A DNA stretch of 36,648 bases from Candidatus Falkowiibacteriota bacterium (GTDB taxonomy: Bacteria > Patescibacteriota > Patescibacteriia > CAIXNZ01), in assembly GCA_903920975.1 (NCBI GenBank), contig CAIXNZ010000059.1:1-36648 (forward strand). The letters are read 5' to 3'. The stretch's first letter is position 1. Each line of letters opens with the position of its first letter. Below are positions 16,654 to 23,595 of this stretch, one piece after another. The notes under the pieces were generated by a model. That model was not told the origin of the DNA, did no database searches, and saw nothing but the letters and a program-made list of their open reading frames with translations. A program made the position numbers and the translations under genes.

Positions 16654-17085
16654 ATGTTCATAGGTGAATATCAACACAATTTAGATGAAAAGGGACGTCT
16701 GGCAGTACCAGCGAAATTTCGTGCTGTTTTGGCTAAGGGTGCTGTTGTGACCAGGGGCTTGGATAATTGTTTATTTTTATACACAGCTACTGAATGGGAA
16801 AAATTGGCCTCTAAATTAGCTACTTTACCGATTAGTAAAGCCAATACCAGGGCTTTCAGCCGCTTAATGTTAGCTGGTGCTATGGATGTGCAATTAGATA
16901 AGGCAGGCAGAATTATTTTGCCAGAGTATTTAAGGCGCTATGCCGGTTTAAGCAAACAAGCAGTTGTCACTGGTTTATATAATCGTTTAGAAATCTGGGA
17001 TGAAGGTACCTGGAACAGATATAAAAAAGGTACTGAAAAATCCAGCGGAGATATTGCTGAAGCGCTAGAGGGCTTGGAAGTGTAA
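16654..17085 (+). CDS. mraZ: Transcriptional regulator MraZ
   Basis: 143-residue MraZ, the DNA-binding regulator at the head of the division and cell wall (dcw) cluster. Two AbrB-like halves are seen: GEYQHNLDEKGRLAVPAKFR at the N terminus and MDVQLDKAGRIILPEYLRRY in the second half. It probably forms a ring and binds the GTGG repeats upstream of its own gene. No SD. Unlike usual dcw clusters, rsmH does not follow directly: two small unknown genes come between. Confidence 0.95.
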   Translation: MFIGEYQHNLDEKGRLAVPAKFRAVLAKGAVVTRGLDNCLFLYTATEWEKLASKLATLPISKANTRAFSRLMLAGAMDVQLDKAGRIILPEYLRRYAGLSKQAVVTGLYNRLEIWDEGTWNRYKKGTEKSSGDIAEALEGLEV

Positions 17086-17233
17086 TTTTATAAGTTATTA
17101 CAGTCTGGTAAAAATATTGTTGCTTTTTCATTTTTACTGGCTGAATTAATATATTTGTTTGTTATTTGGTTTATATTAAGGCATGCCGCCTTATAAAGTC
17201 ATAACAGACCAAAAAACAAGCAGGGTTTTATCC

Positions 17234-17270
17234 AGAAGAGAAATGGGTCATGCTTATCCTATTTCTCTCC
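17234..17270 (+). promoter_or_regulatory. Leader hairpin before small unknown gene
   Basis: GAGAAATGGG pairs with CCTATTTCTC (one bulge/mismatch) shortly before the GCAAGGAGG SD of the gene at 17302. The rest of 17086-17301 shows no gene; a weaker TAAGGC/GCCTTA hairpin lies near 17179-17196. Confidence 0.4.
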
Positions 17271-17301
17271 TGTAAAAACAAAATGCAAGGAGGTTCTAGA
17301 A

Positions 17302-17523
17302 ATGCCAGTACCGGAAAGAGTAAGGATATTGGAACGCATGAAGGGATTAATTGAGGGGATTGATAAAAATCATAATTGGTATCAGAAGGCTTACTCGTTT
17401 CTCAAAGATTTTGAGCAAAGACTTCTGCAAATTACCAACGAGATTTTCTATCAGCTTCTGCGGCAATGGGAAGAAATCCTGGAGAGCGCGCCAAGGGAAA
17501 TCACAAAACAGTGGGTACATTAA
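17302..17523 (+). CDS. Small protein of unknown function (73 aa)
   Basis: A charged, amphipathic helical protein (MPVPERVRILERMKGLIEG..., ending ITKQWVH) with several Trp and Phe residues. No domain recognised. AAGGAGG ten bases before the ATG fixes the start. It precedes another SD-led small gene by 16 bp; both interrupt the normal mraZ-rsmH adjacency. Confidence 0.65.
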   Translation: MPVPERVRILERMKGLIEGIDKNHNWYQKAYSFLKDFEQRLLQITNEIFYQLLRQWEEILESAPREITKQWVH

Positions 17524-17539
17524 ACGCAAGGAGAAAAAC

Positions 17540-17722
17540 ATGAAGCGAACAGAATGCCAGGAATTAGCTCCACATGAGCAAGGAGAAATGAAGCCACATG
17601 GATTGAGATCTCTCTCGCGGAGAGAGAAAAAATTACTCGCAAGAGTAGGATTTATCCAATCCTTAGTTGGCGACAGTCTTCTCAAGCAGGGAAGAAAATT
17701 AGGCCTTCATCTTGGGGGATAA
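17540..17722 (+). CDS. Small basic protein of unknown function (60 aa)
   Basis: 60-residue basic protein (MKRTECQELAPHEQGEMKPH ... LGLHLGG), rich in Arg, Lys and Leu in its second half. The frame is open further upstream, but AAGGAG seven bases before the ATG at 17540 makes this the likely start. The stop codon is inside a GGGGATAA/TTATCCCC hairpin (17715-17734) that has no good T run. Function unknown. Confidence 0.5.
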   Translation: MKRTECQELAPHEQGEMKPHGLRSLSRREKKLLARVGFIQSLVGDSLLKQGRKLGLHLGG

Positions 17723-17758
17723 TAAATTATCCCCATTTCAAAATTAAGTATTTATATA

Positions 17759-18688
17759 ATGTCTTTACAACACGAGCCAGTTTTATTAAATGAAGTGATT
17801 GAATATCTTAACCCGCGCTCGGGTGAAAATTTTATAGATTGTACTCTGGGGGGAGGGGGACATGCCAAAGCAATTTTAAAAAAAACCACGCCAGGCGGAA
17901 AATTAATCGCTATTGATCTGGACACCAAGGCCCTGGAAATTGCCAAAGCTAATTTAAAAGAATATAGCAATAGAATAATTTTTGTTAATGATAATTATAA
18001 ACACCTAGAAAATATAGTAGCCAGTTCAAAGATAAATATTTTTGCTGGAATTTTATTAGATCTAGGTTTTTCAAGTATGGAACTGGCAGATGAAAGTCGG
18101 GGATTTTCTTTTCAAAAAGATGCTTTTTTAGACATGCGTTTTGGCACCAGCGGTAAAACTGCGGCTGATATTTTAAATGGTTATAAAGAAGCTGATTTGA
18201 TTAGAATCTTTAAAGACTATGGCGAAGAAAGGCATAGCAGTCTGATTGCCAGAGCCATAGTTAATAACAGGGGGAAGGAGAAAATCACCACTACTAATCA
18301 GTTGGTTGCAATTATTGAAACGGTTTATAAAAATAGGCCCAAACCCAAAATTCATGTGGCCACCAAAGTTTTTCAAGCTCTAAGAATAGAAGTTAATGAA
18401 GAATTAAATAATTTACAACAAGTTTTGCCAGTTGCTTTAAAACTTTTAAACAGAGGGGGAAAAATTGCCGTAATTTCATTTCATTCTCTAGAAGACCGTA
18501 TTGTTAAGAATTTTTTTAAGCAAGAAGCTAGGGATTGCCTTTGCCCGCCAAAAGTTCCGCTGTGTAATTGTGGCCACAAAGCCAGTTTAAAAATTTTAAG
18601 CAAAAAAGTTATTATTGCCAGCGAGCAAGAAATTAAAAATAATCCCAGGAGCCGCAGCGCTAAATTGCGCGTGGCCGTCAAAATATAA
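17759..18688 (+). CDS. rsmH: 16S rRNA (cytosine1402-N4)-methyltransferase RsmH
   Basis: 309-residue MraW/RsmH, which N4-methylates C1402 in the ribosomal P site. SAM motif I is IDCTLGGGGHAKAIL (about residues 26-40); ILLDLGFSSMEL (about 99-110), FQALRIEVNEELNNL, ISFHSLEDRIVKNFF and the C-terminal NNPRSRSAKLRVA are all family hallmarks. No SD; ATG in TTTATATAATG context. It is followed after 2 bp by the ftsL-like gene, the usual dcw order. Confidence 0.97.
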   Translation: MSLQHEPVLLNEVIEYLNPRSGENFIDCTLGGGGHAKAILKKTTPGGKLIAIDLDTKALEIAKANLKEYSNRIIFVNDNYKHLENIVASSKINIFAGILLDLGFSSMELADESRGFSFQKDAFLDMRFGTSGKTAADILNGYKEADLIRIFKDYGEERHSSLIARAIVNNRGKEKITTTNQLVAIIETVYKNRPKPKIHVATKVFQALRIEVNEELNNLQQVLPVALKLLNRGGKIAVISFHSLEDRIVKNFFKQEARDCLCPPKVPLCNCGHKASLKILSKKVIIASEQEIKNNPRSRSAKLRVAVKI

Positions 18689-18690
18689 AT

Positions 18691-19050
18691 ATGACTAAAT
18701 TCATGATTGGTGCCAAGTTTGAGCACCTCAAAGAAAAATTTTATAGAAAAGGCATATTAAACCAGCAGATTAACAGCAAGGGGATTTTTATATTATTATT
18801 TACTGTTACTGCCTTGTGTGGCTTGATTTACCTTTGGCAAATTAATGGCTTGGCCACCAAGGGTTATAAGATTAAAGATTTAGAAGAAAGAGTCTCTCAA
18901 ATAAAAAATCAGAATAAAAAATTAGAACTGGAAGTTACAGAGTTGCGATCCAGCGCCAGAATTGCAGAGAAATTAAAGGAATTAAATTTAGTAGAAGTAG
19001 CTAAAATAGAATATCTCACTGCCAATGGTTCAGTGGCTGTAAATAGATAA
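18691..19050 (+). CDS. FtsL-like cell division protein
   Basis: 119-residue bitopic membrane protein: short cytoplasmic basic N terminus, one membrane span (about residues 31-51, IFILLFTVTALCGLIYLWQI), then a coiled coil (about 58-100, LEERVSQIKNQNKKLELEVTEL) and a short extracytoplasmic tail. This architecture and the position right after rsmH point to FtsL, part of the FtsQLB divisome complex. Sequence alone would also allow a FtsB/DivIC-type septum initiator. The cluster ends here; no ftsI or mur genes follow. Confidence 0.75.
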   Translation: MTKFMIGAKFEHLKEKFYRKGILNQQINSKGIFILLFTVTALCGLIYLWQINGLATKGYKIKDLEERVSQIKNQNKKLELEVTELRSSARIAEKLKELNLVEVAKIEYLTANGSVAVNR

Positions 19051-19060
19051 GATTTAAATA

Positions 19061-19094
19061 GAAAACCCCGCACCGGTTGATGCGAGGTTTTTTG
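19061..19094. terminator. Terminator after ftsL-like gene
   Basis: AAAACCCCGCA pairs with TGCGAGGTTTT (one mismatch) and is followed by TTTTG; A-rich sequence on the other side lets it serve the convergent phosphatidyltransferase gene too. Confidence 0.82.
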
Positions 19095-19095
19095 T

Positions 19096-19797
19096 TCAAG
19101 GCAAAATTTTTATTGCCTGCAAATGGCCTTTGACGCTGAACAGGCCAAAAATTAAACAAGCGATAAGGAGAGGCAAAGAAAGATCAAGTAAGGTCAGGTG
19201 GCTTGGCAAATGAATGTATTTATCATGCAGATTGATAGAAGTGGCTGGATCAAAAAGCATAAGAAATGAAAGTACAATCACTTGCAAAACCATTTTGATC
19301 TTACCAAACTTATTGGCGCCACTGGTCAGAACTTCAAATTTGTGATGCAAGTATTTTAATTCGCTTGGCCAGCGCACCAGTACATACTTGAAGGTGGCAA
19401 TGAAAAAAAGCAGCAGATCAATACTGATAATAGGAATGACCAAATAAAGATAGTAGTCAGATCTGATGGTGTAAACAAATCCCAGAAAAGCGGCAAAATT
19501 CACTGCTTTATCAGCCGCTGGGTCCAAAAAGGCGCCGAATTTGGTGATCTGGTTACGAATTCTGGCCATAGAACCATCGAGTCCATCCAAGACAGCGGCA
19601 AAAAGAAAAAGACCGCCCGCAGTCTTGTTATAATGCTCCATAATGAGTAGAATAATTGGTATAGCCAGTAAAAAGCGAAAGCCAGATAAATGGTTAGGGG
19701 TTAGATTTTTTGGCAGAATTTTGATTAAATGTGTCCAGAAGTGATCATGACTTTTTATCTGCGCTCCTTTTTTCGCCACTCCGCTTTCTTCACTCAC
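19096..19797 (-). CDS. CDP-alcohol phosphatidyltransferase family membrane protein
   Basis: About 233 residues with five or six hydrophobic spans. The complete family signature DG-(x2)-AR-(x8)-G-(x3)-D-(x3)-D is present as DGSMAR ... GAFLDPAAD, so it should be active; relatives such as PgsA make phosphatidylglycerophosphate from CDP-diacylglycerol. The acceptor alcohol cannot be told. The frame extends to a TTG at 19815, but AAGGAGG lies inside that extension, five bases before a GTG at 19797, so the GTG start is preferred. Single-gene unit, SD-led. Confidence 0.85.
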   Translation of the reverse strand: MSEESGVAKKGAQIKSHDHFWTHLIKILPKNLTPNHLSGFRFLLAIPIILLIMEHYNKTAGGLFLFAAVLDGLDGSMARIRNQITKFGAFLDPAADKAVNFAAFLGFVYTIRSDYYLYLVIPIISIDLLLFFIATFKYVLVRWPSELKYLHHKFEVLTSGANKFGKIKMVLQVIVLSFLMLFDPATSINLHDKYIHLPSHLTLLDLSLPLLIACLIFGLFSVKGHLQAIKILP

Positions 19798-19880
19798 TTG
19801 ACCCTCCTTATTCAATTTTTTTTATTTATTTAAGAACAGGATGATAATAGGATAGCAATTTTTAATAAAAATGTAAAGAT

Positions 19881-20993
19881 ATGGAAATTATAAAAAAATC
19901 AAAAAAATCTCAGGCCAGAATTGGCAAGTTAATAACTGGCCATGGTTTTATTAATACGCCATTTTTCATGCCGATTGCCACCAAAGCGGCTGTTAAAAAT
20001 ATTTCAGTTTGTGAATTGGATAAATTGGGAGCCGAAATAATACTGGCTAATACTTATCATTTATATTTGCAGCCAGGCGAGAAACTGATAAAAAAAGCTG
20101 GCGGTTTGCATAAGTTTATGAATTGGTCTGGCCCGATTTTGACTGATTCTGGCGGTTATCAGGTTTTTTCTTTGTCCAAAATAAATAAAATTAAAGCCGA
20201 TGGCGTGGAATTTCAATCCCATCTGGACGGATCCAGACATTTTTTAACGCCAGAAAAATCAATTCAGATTCAGCAAGATTTGGGTTCTGACATAATGATG
20301 GCGTTTGATGTGTGTCCAGCTGGTGATGCCAAGCAAAAAATAGTTGCAGAGGCCTGCGCGACAACCTTTGATTGGGCTAAGCGTTGTTATAAAACCTGGA
20401 AAAAGAGCAAAAAGAATCAGCAATTATTCGGAATAATTCAGGGCGGAATTTATAAAAAATTGCGCGATCAAAGTTTAAAGCAAATAACCAGTCTGGATTT
20501 TTCTGGTTTTGCTCTGGGTGGTTTGGCAGTTGGTGAGGATAGAAAAGATATGTATAAAATTTTGCAGTATATTGCGCCAAAACTCCTTGAAAATAAACCG
20601 CGTTATTTAATGGGCCTGGGCAGACCCGAAGAAATAGTTTTTGCCATAAAACAGGGGATTGATATGTTTGATTGCGTCATTCCCACGCGAGAAGCGCGCC
20701 ATGGCCGTTTGTACCAATTTTGTTCAACCAAGCAAAAAGGTGCGATTAAGTTATTTGGTAATTTAGCTTATAGAACTTCAATTATTAAAAATGAAAAAAA
20801 TAAGCTTGATTATTCTTCCATCAATAAAAATTCTGAAATAAAATTATTGCGCCAGTATTCTAAATCATATTTACACCATTTATTTAAAACCCAAGAGGGT
20901 TTGGGTTTAAGATTGGCAACATTAAATAACTTGGAATTTTATTTAACTTTAATGAAACAAATTCAAAAAGCTATTAAGAATGGCAGTCTATAG
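19881..20993 (+). CDS. tgt: tRNA-guanine transglycosylase family protein lacking the zinc site
   Basis: 370-residue Tgt-family protein. The bacterial enzyme swaps G34 of certain tRNAs for preQ1 (queuosine pathway). Catalytic parts are present: LTDSGGYQVFSL (Asp89), AFDVC, FGIIQGG, ALGGLAVGE and GIDMFDCVIPTR with the nucleophile Asp264. PTRNARNG is altered to PTREARHG. The zinc site is gone: no CxCxxC occurs before SKSYLHHLFK, and the zinc histidine in the usual TxHNLxxY is Asn (TLNNLEFY). A segment of Lys/Asn/Ser-rich sequence replaces the cysteine loop. Whether it acts on preQ1, queuine or another base is open. No SD. Confidence 0.88.
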   Translation: MEIIKKSKKSQARIGKLITGHGFINTPFFMPIATKAAVKNISVCELDKLGAEIILANTYHLYLQPGEKLIKKAGGLHKFMNWSGPILTDSGGYQVFSLSKINKIKADGVEFQSHLDGSRHFLTPEKSIQIQQDLGSDIMMAFDVCPAGDAKQKIVAEACATTFDWAKRCYKTWKKSKKNQQLFGIIQGGIYKKLRDQSLKQITSLDFSGFALGGLAVGEDRKDMYKILQYIAPKLLENKPRYLMGLGRPEEIVFAIKQGIDMFDCVIPTREARHGRLYQFCSTKQKGAIKLFGNLAYRTSIIKNEKNKLDYSSINKNSEIKLLRQYSKSYLHHLFKTQEGLGLRLATLNNLEFYLTLMKQIQKAIKNGSL

Positions 20994-20994
20994 T

Positions 20995-21023
20995 TTGACA
21001 GATTTTTAGTATAGTGATAACTT
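20995..21023 (+). promoter_or_regulatory. Possible promoter of the 21020-21142 RNA
   Basis: TTGACA (20995-21000), overlapping the tgt stop region, then about 16-17 bp to TGATAACTT. The -35 is perfect, the -10 weak. Confidence 0.5.
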
Positions 21024-21142
21024 AATAATTGCCCTAGATCGCCTAGCGGGTCTAGTAAGCAGAAAACAGCTAGGTCTCCAAGTAGACGATCCTCGGTCGC
21101 ATGGAGGAATAACAGGGGAAAGCCTCCCGGGGTATTTTTTTT
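21020..21142 (+). ncRNA. Candidate structured small RNA of unknown type
   Basis: A GC-richer segment in AT-rich surroundings with no plausible frame. Ends may close by TGCCC (21030-21034) with GGGTA (21130-21134), followed by T8. Internal stems include CTAGATC/GGTCTAG (21034-21040/21049-21055) competing with GCCTAGC/GCTAGGT (21041-21047/21069-21075), TCCTC/GAGGA (21090-21094/21104-21108) competing with GGAGG/CCTCC (21103-21107/21123-21127). It has its own -35-like promoter and a T-run end, and the next gene has a separate promoter downstream, so it is likely a free-standing transcript rather than a riboswitch. It is not tRNA, tmRNA or RNase P RNA by inspection, and lacks the SRP GGAAG/AGCAGCC core. 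Confidence 0.5.
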
Positions 21143-21172
21143 ATCTGACGCAGCTTAAGCGAAAATGGATTA

Positions 21173-21201
21173 TTGACAAAAAATAGTTTTATTGTTAAGT
21201 T
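21173..21201 (+). promoter_or_regulatory. Promoter of the 177-aa repeat protein gene
   Basis: TTGACA (21173-21178), 17-bp spacer, TAAGTT (21196-21201). Confidence 0.65.
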
Positions 21202-21217
21202 GATTTAAAGTAAAAAA

Positions 21218-21230
21218 CCCACAAAGTGGG
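21218..21230 (+). promoter_or_regulatory. Leader hairpin abutting the SD
   Basis: CCCAC-AAA-GTGGG ends one base before the AAAAGGAGG SD of the next gene. The same arrangement is seen at 22794-22810. Confidence 0.6.
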
Positions 21231-21244
21231 AAAAGGAGGAAGGG

Positions 21245-21778
21245 ATGAATGGTAATGGTATAAACGCACCGCACATTTGGGAGGGTAAGACGCCTCTTGA
21301 TGAAACAGCATTTAAACGCATGAAGGAGGGGTTTGAAGCAACCCTCAAATCAAGCGGTGGTGAAACCATGGTACCGGAATATGCCATTGTTTTTCACCAC
21401 CAGACCGGTTTTTTCACTGTTTCTGAAGCCCATGTTTACCGCGACAAAAATGGCTTTGCCAAGAGTGACGGATTCGTGCAGAGAATGGTTCTTCATCCGA
21501 CCTGGCCCGTACAAATTGATCCGTCCAGACTGGGCGAGGCGCCAATGCCTCTTTGGGAGGGAAAAGATTTTCCTGACGCTCAGGCCTGGGATCTGATTCA
21601 CAAGACAGCGCAAATGCGCATACCCGAACCCAACGGTGGCGTCATTGAGGTGGAGGTCGCTCTAGTCTTTGACTCCAGAGCCAGACTCTATCGCGCTTTT
21701 TCCAAGGCCTATTATCGCAATGCCGACGGCAGGGCCCTGAGTGATGGTTTTGTGGCCACGGCAGGTTTTGACAATTAG
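21245..21778 (+). CDS. Unknown protein made of two tandem repeats (177 aa)
   Basis: Unrecognised soluble protein with an internal duplication. Residues about 9-84 and 102-175 align: WEGK at the start of each, then GG, EYAIVF / EVALVF, SEAHVYRDKNGFAKSDGFV / SKAYYRNADGRALSDGFV. The repeat unit is about 75 residues, probably alpha/beta with a closing DG-x(0,1)-SDGFV strand. ATG follows AGGAGG by seven bases. It is a single-gene unit with promoter, leader hairpin and terminator, and is clearly richer in GC than tgt upstream. Function unknown; no signal peptide. Confidence 0.75.
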   Translation: MNGNGINAPHIWEGKTPLDETAFKRMKEGFEATLKSSGGETMVPEYAIVFHHQTGFFTVSEAHVYRDKNGFAKSDGFVQRMVLHPTWPVQIDPSRLGEAPMPLWEGKDFPDAQAWDLIHKTAQMRIPEPNGGVIEVEVALVFDSRARLYRAFSKAYYRNADGRALSDGFVATAGFDN

Positions 21779-21785
21779 AATTTAT

Positions 21786-21816
21786 AAAGGCGGAGCAGAA
21801 ATGCTTCGCCTTTTTT
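21786..21816 (+). terminator. Terminator after the repeat protein gene
   Basis: AAGGCGGAGCA pairs with TGCTTCGCCTT (one G-U) around GAAA, then TTTTTT. Confidence 0.9.
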
Positions 21817-21835
21817 CTATTTATGTCAGCGGGTA

Positions 21836-21864
21836 TTGACAAAATTTGACTAAAGCGCGATTAT
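21836..21864 (+). promoter_or_regulatory. Promoter of the 21921-22695 gene pair
   Basis: TTGACA (21836-21841), 17-bp spacer, GATTAT (21859-21864). Confidence 0.65.
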
Positions 21865-21920
21865 TTAAGTAGAAGTACTTTTTATTAATATTGGGCCAAA
21901 AACACATAAGGAGGTGTACC

Positions 21921-22310
21921 ATGCTAGAATTATTAGTATTGCTTCTAGGCGGTGGTGTGCTGGCCGAAGGTTTGAGCCAAAAGAGCGAGCTTAGTACTGC
22001 GAGAAGCATGATAAAGAGAGAACTCGAAGCCGGAGCAGCCGAACACGCATTTGGCCTTTCCTCGGTCAGATGGCGTCTGGGGTCAGAATTTGATGTAAAT
22101 GGACATATTAATTTAGATAATGTTCTGCCCAGGCCAACAATTGCAGATGGAATGAGCCAAGCCAGCAAATATCGTTTTAAGCTGGAATTGGCAGAATCTA
22201 CCCTGGCTGTGATGGATAGATTCAATATTAGTGAGTTGGGAGGAATGACACGGCATGAAATAAGAGTTGAAACAGCCTTATTGGCAAAACGAGTCAAAAA
22301 CAGACAATAA
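21921..22310 (+). CDS. Small protein with N-terminal hydrophobic segment (129 aa)
   Basis: Unrecognised protein. It begins MLELLVLLLGGGVLAEGL, a short hydrophobic stretch that may anchor it or act as a weak signal, followed by a charged helical body ending LAKRVKNRQ. The frame could start at 21891, but AAGGAGGTGTACC directly before the ATG at 21921 fixes the start. The next gene, 19 bp downstream, has exactly the same 13-base SD region, so the two are probably translated as a pair. Function unknown. Confidence 0.65.
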   Translation: MLELLVLLLGGGVLAEGLSQKSELSTARSMIKRELEAGAAEHAFGLSSVRWRLGSEFDVNGHINLDNVLPRPTIADGMSQASKYRFKLELAESTLAVMDRFNISELGGMTRHEIRVETALLAKRVKNRQ

Positions 22311-22329
22311 AACCTGAAGGAGGTGTACC

Positions 22330-22695
22330 TTGAACAGAAGAACGGCCCTTTCGCTCCTGGGGGGATACACTCCACCGTATTATGGAGATGAGTATCCATT
22401 GTTATTTCCACAGTCACAACCCTTGGTACCTAGCGATCCAAGCGAAAATAGCTTGCGAGCGCTACGTATTTTGAAGGGCATCCAGCTCAAGTCCGCAGCT
22501 ATTGAACAGCTCGGCGGCGTAGCGTTTGAACAAGCGCGCGGCATGAGCGCTGCCATAGTTTCTACTGTGCAAGCTGAAGGTTTGCCAGTAGGTCAGGAAG
22601 TCTGCGGCGACTTCAAAGTAAATTATGATTTTGGCGGCTGCGGCTCCAGAATTTCAATCAGTGGCCACATGTCCGTACGAAGGCGCAGATTTTAG
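22330..22695 (+). CDS. Small protein of unknown function with TTG start (121 aa)
   Basis: Starts at TTG placed right after AAGGAGGTGTACC, the same SD region as the gene before it. The N terminus reads MNRRTALSLLGG, which has a twin-arginine look but no proper hydrophobic signal core. The middle is Pro/Tyr/Ser-rich (PPYYGDEYPLLFPQSQPLVP), then a helical stretch and a C-terminal part with a Cys pair (VCGDFKVNYDFGGCGSR) and a basic end. No family recognised. Second gene of a two-gene unit. Confidence 0.6.
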   Translation: MNRRTALSLLGGYTPPYYGDEYPLLFPQSQPLVPSDPSENSLRALRILKGIQLKSAAIEQLGGVAFEQARGMSAAIVSTVQAEGLPVGQEVCGDFKVNYDFGGCGSRISISGHMSVRRRRF

Positions 22696-22699
22696 ACCC

Positions 22700-22731
22700 T
22701 AAGCCTCTTGGTAATACCAGGAGGCTTTTTA
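22700..22731 (+). terminator. Terminator after the 22330 gene
   Basis: AAGCCTCTTGG pairs with CCAGGAGGCTT (one G-U) around TAATA, then TTTTAT. Confidence 0.9.
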
Positions 22732-22733
22732 TA

Positions 22734-22762
22734 TTGACAAATTCCTAGATTTTTTATATGTT
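22734..22762 (+). promoter_or_regulatory. Promoter of the 152-aa unknown gene
   Basis: TTGACA (22734-22739), 17-bp spacer, TATGTT (22757-22762). Confidence 0.7.
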
Positions 22763-22793
22763 ATTATATTAGGATAGGACTTTAAAAAAAATA

Positions 22794-22810
22794 GACCCGC
22801 GAAGCGGGTC
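22794..22810 (+). promoter_or_regulatory. GC-rich leader hairpin abutting the SD
   Basis: GACCCGC-GAA-GCGGGTC, a perfect 7-bp stem with GAA loop, ends directly at AAGGAGGTGA. Without a T run it is not a terminator. Confidence 0.7.
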
Positions 22811-22827
22811 AAGGAGGTGAAAATAAA

Positions 22828-23286
22828 TTGGTTGCTACTGACAAGGAAAAATTGAGAACTCAGGCAATGTTTCTGGTAGGCAACACCTATGTGGGTGAAA
22901 TCAAAAGGCATGTATTTAATCACATTAAAACTGCCCTTGATCAAGGTTTGATTCATTTTGAAGAGCTTGGAATTACCAGAGAACAATGGGTGGTGCTGGA
23001 AAAGGAATTCATAGAAGTTGAAGAAGATTTGCCAATAGAAAAAATGACAGCTGCTGAGGCAAAAGATTTGGCCAAGAGTTTTGGTGCTTTATGGCTAAAA
23101 ATTCAAACGGTTACGGATGAAGAACATAAAAAAGAATTAATTGATTTGTTGAAAAATTTATGGCCGCGCATTAATCATGCCATCAGCACCCGTTTAATCA
23201 CCAATTTAGACATGGGATTAACTAGAACGACTGAGTATTTTGAAATCCAGGCTTTAGTTCACGAAGATGATAAGGCAAAAAAATAA
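22828..23286 (+). CDS. Unknown helical protein (152 aa)
   Basis: TTG start at 22828, ten bases after GGAGG. The 152-residue protein is charged and nearly all helical (EELGITREQWVVLEKEFIEV, MTAAEAKDLAKSFGALWLKI), with no membrane segment, cysteines or known motif. Single-gene unit with its own promoter, leader hairpin and a 13-bp terminator. Function unknown. Confidence 0.7.
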   Translation: MVATDKEKLRTQAMFLVGNTYVGEIKRHVFNHIKTALDQGLIHFEELGITREQWVVLEKEFIEVEEDLPIEKMTAAEAKDLAKSFGALWLKIQTVTDEEHKKELIDLLKNLWPRINHAISTRLITNLDMGLTRTTEYFEIQALVHEDDKAKK

Positions 23287-23317
23287 AGTCCATTCAATAT
23301 TTTGAGTGGACTTTTTA
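23285..23317 (+). terminator. Terminator after the 152-aa gene
   Basis: AAAGTCCATTCAA pairs with TTGAGTGGACTTT (13 bp, one G-U) around TATT, then TTTT. The hairpin begins inside the stop region of the gene. Confidence 0.9.
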
Positions 23318-23320
23318 TTA

Positions 23321-23349
23321 TTGACATTTTTTTACATTTTTGCTATATT
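23321..23349 (+). promoter_or_regulatory. Promoter of the 71-aa unknown gene
   Basis: TTGACA (23321-23326), 17-bp spacer, TATATT (23344-23349), only four bases after the preceding terminator. Confidence 0.8.
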
Positions 23350-23379
23350 ATAATATCAGGTTTAAAAAGGAGGCAAAAA

Positions 23380-23595
23380 ATGACTCAAATGACGCAAATT
23401 TCTGCCAAACAGGTCTATGATTTTCTCCGGGATTCTGATGAAGATCCTAAAAAGCTCAAAGTATTAATGACTCGCTTGGCCGGCATAACCAGTTCCGAAA
23501 AAGAGCTTTTAACAGCTCAGCAAGTAAGCCATATCTTTGAAGGATCGCCAAGCCTGAGATCTGCCTTTGAAGCGCGACAAAAGACTAACTCCTAA
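23380..23595 (+). CDS. Small unknown protein (71 aa)
   Basis: Starts at the ATG at 23380, behind AAAGGAGG; the frame upstream of it covers the promoter and is not coding. The protein MTQMTQISAKQVYDFLRDSD ... RQKTNS is polar and helical, with no recognised motif. Its stop codon lies inside the terminator stem. Single-gene unit. Confidence 0.65.
   Translation: MTQMTQISAKQVYDFLRDSDEDPKKLKVLMTRLAGITSSEKELLTAQQVSHIFEGSPSLRSAFEARQKTNS

Noticed and set aside
21020..21142. SRP RNA (4.5S/small SRP)
   Set aside because: The conserved domain IV core with GGAAG loop and AGCAGCC strand is not present.
22330..22370. Tat signal peptide on the 121-aa protein (MNRRTALSLLGG)
   Set aside because: The twin arginine is followed by too short a hydrophobic stretch and then a Pro/Tyr-rich charged region, with no cleavage site.
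23302..23379. N-terminal extension of the 71-aa protein
   Set aside because: It covers a terminator arm and a consensus promoter; AAAGGAGG points to the ATG at 23380.
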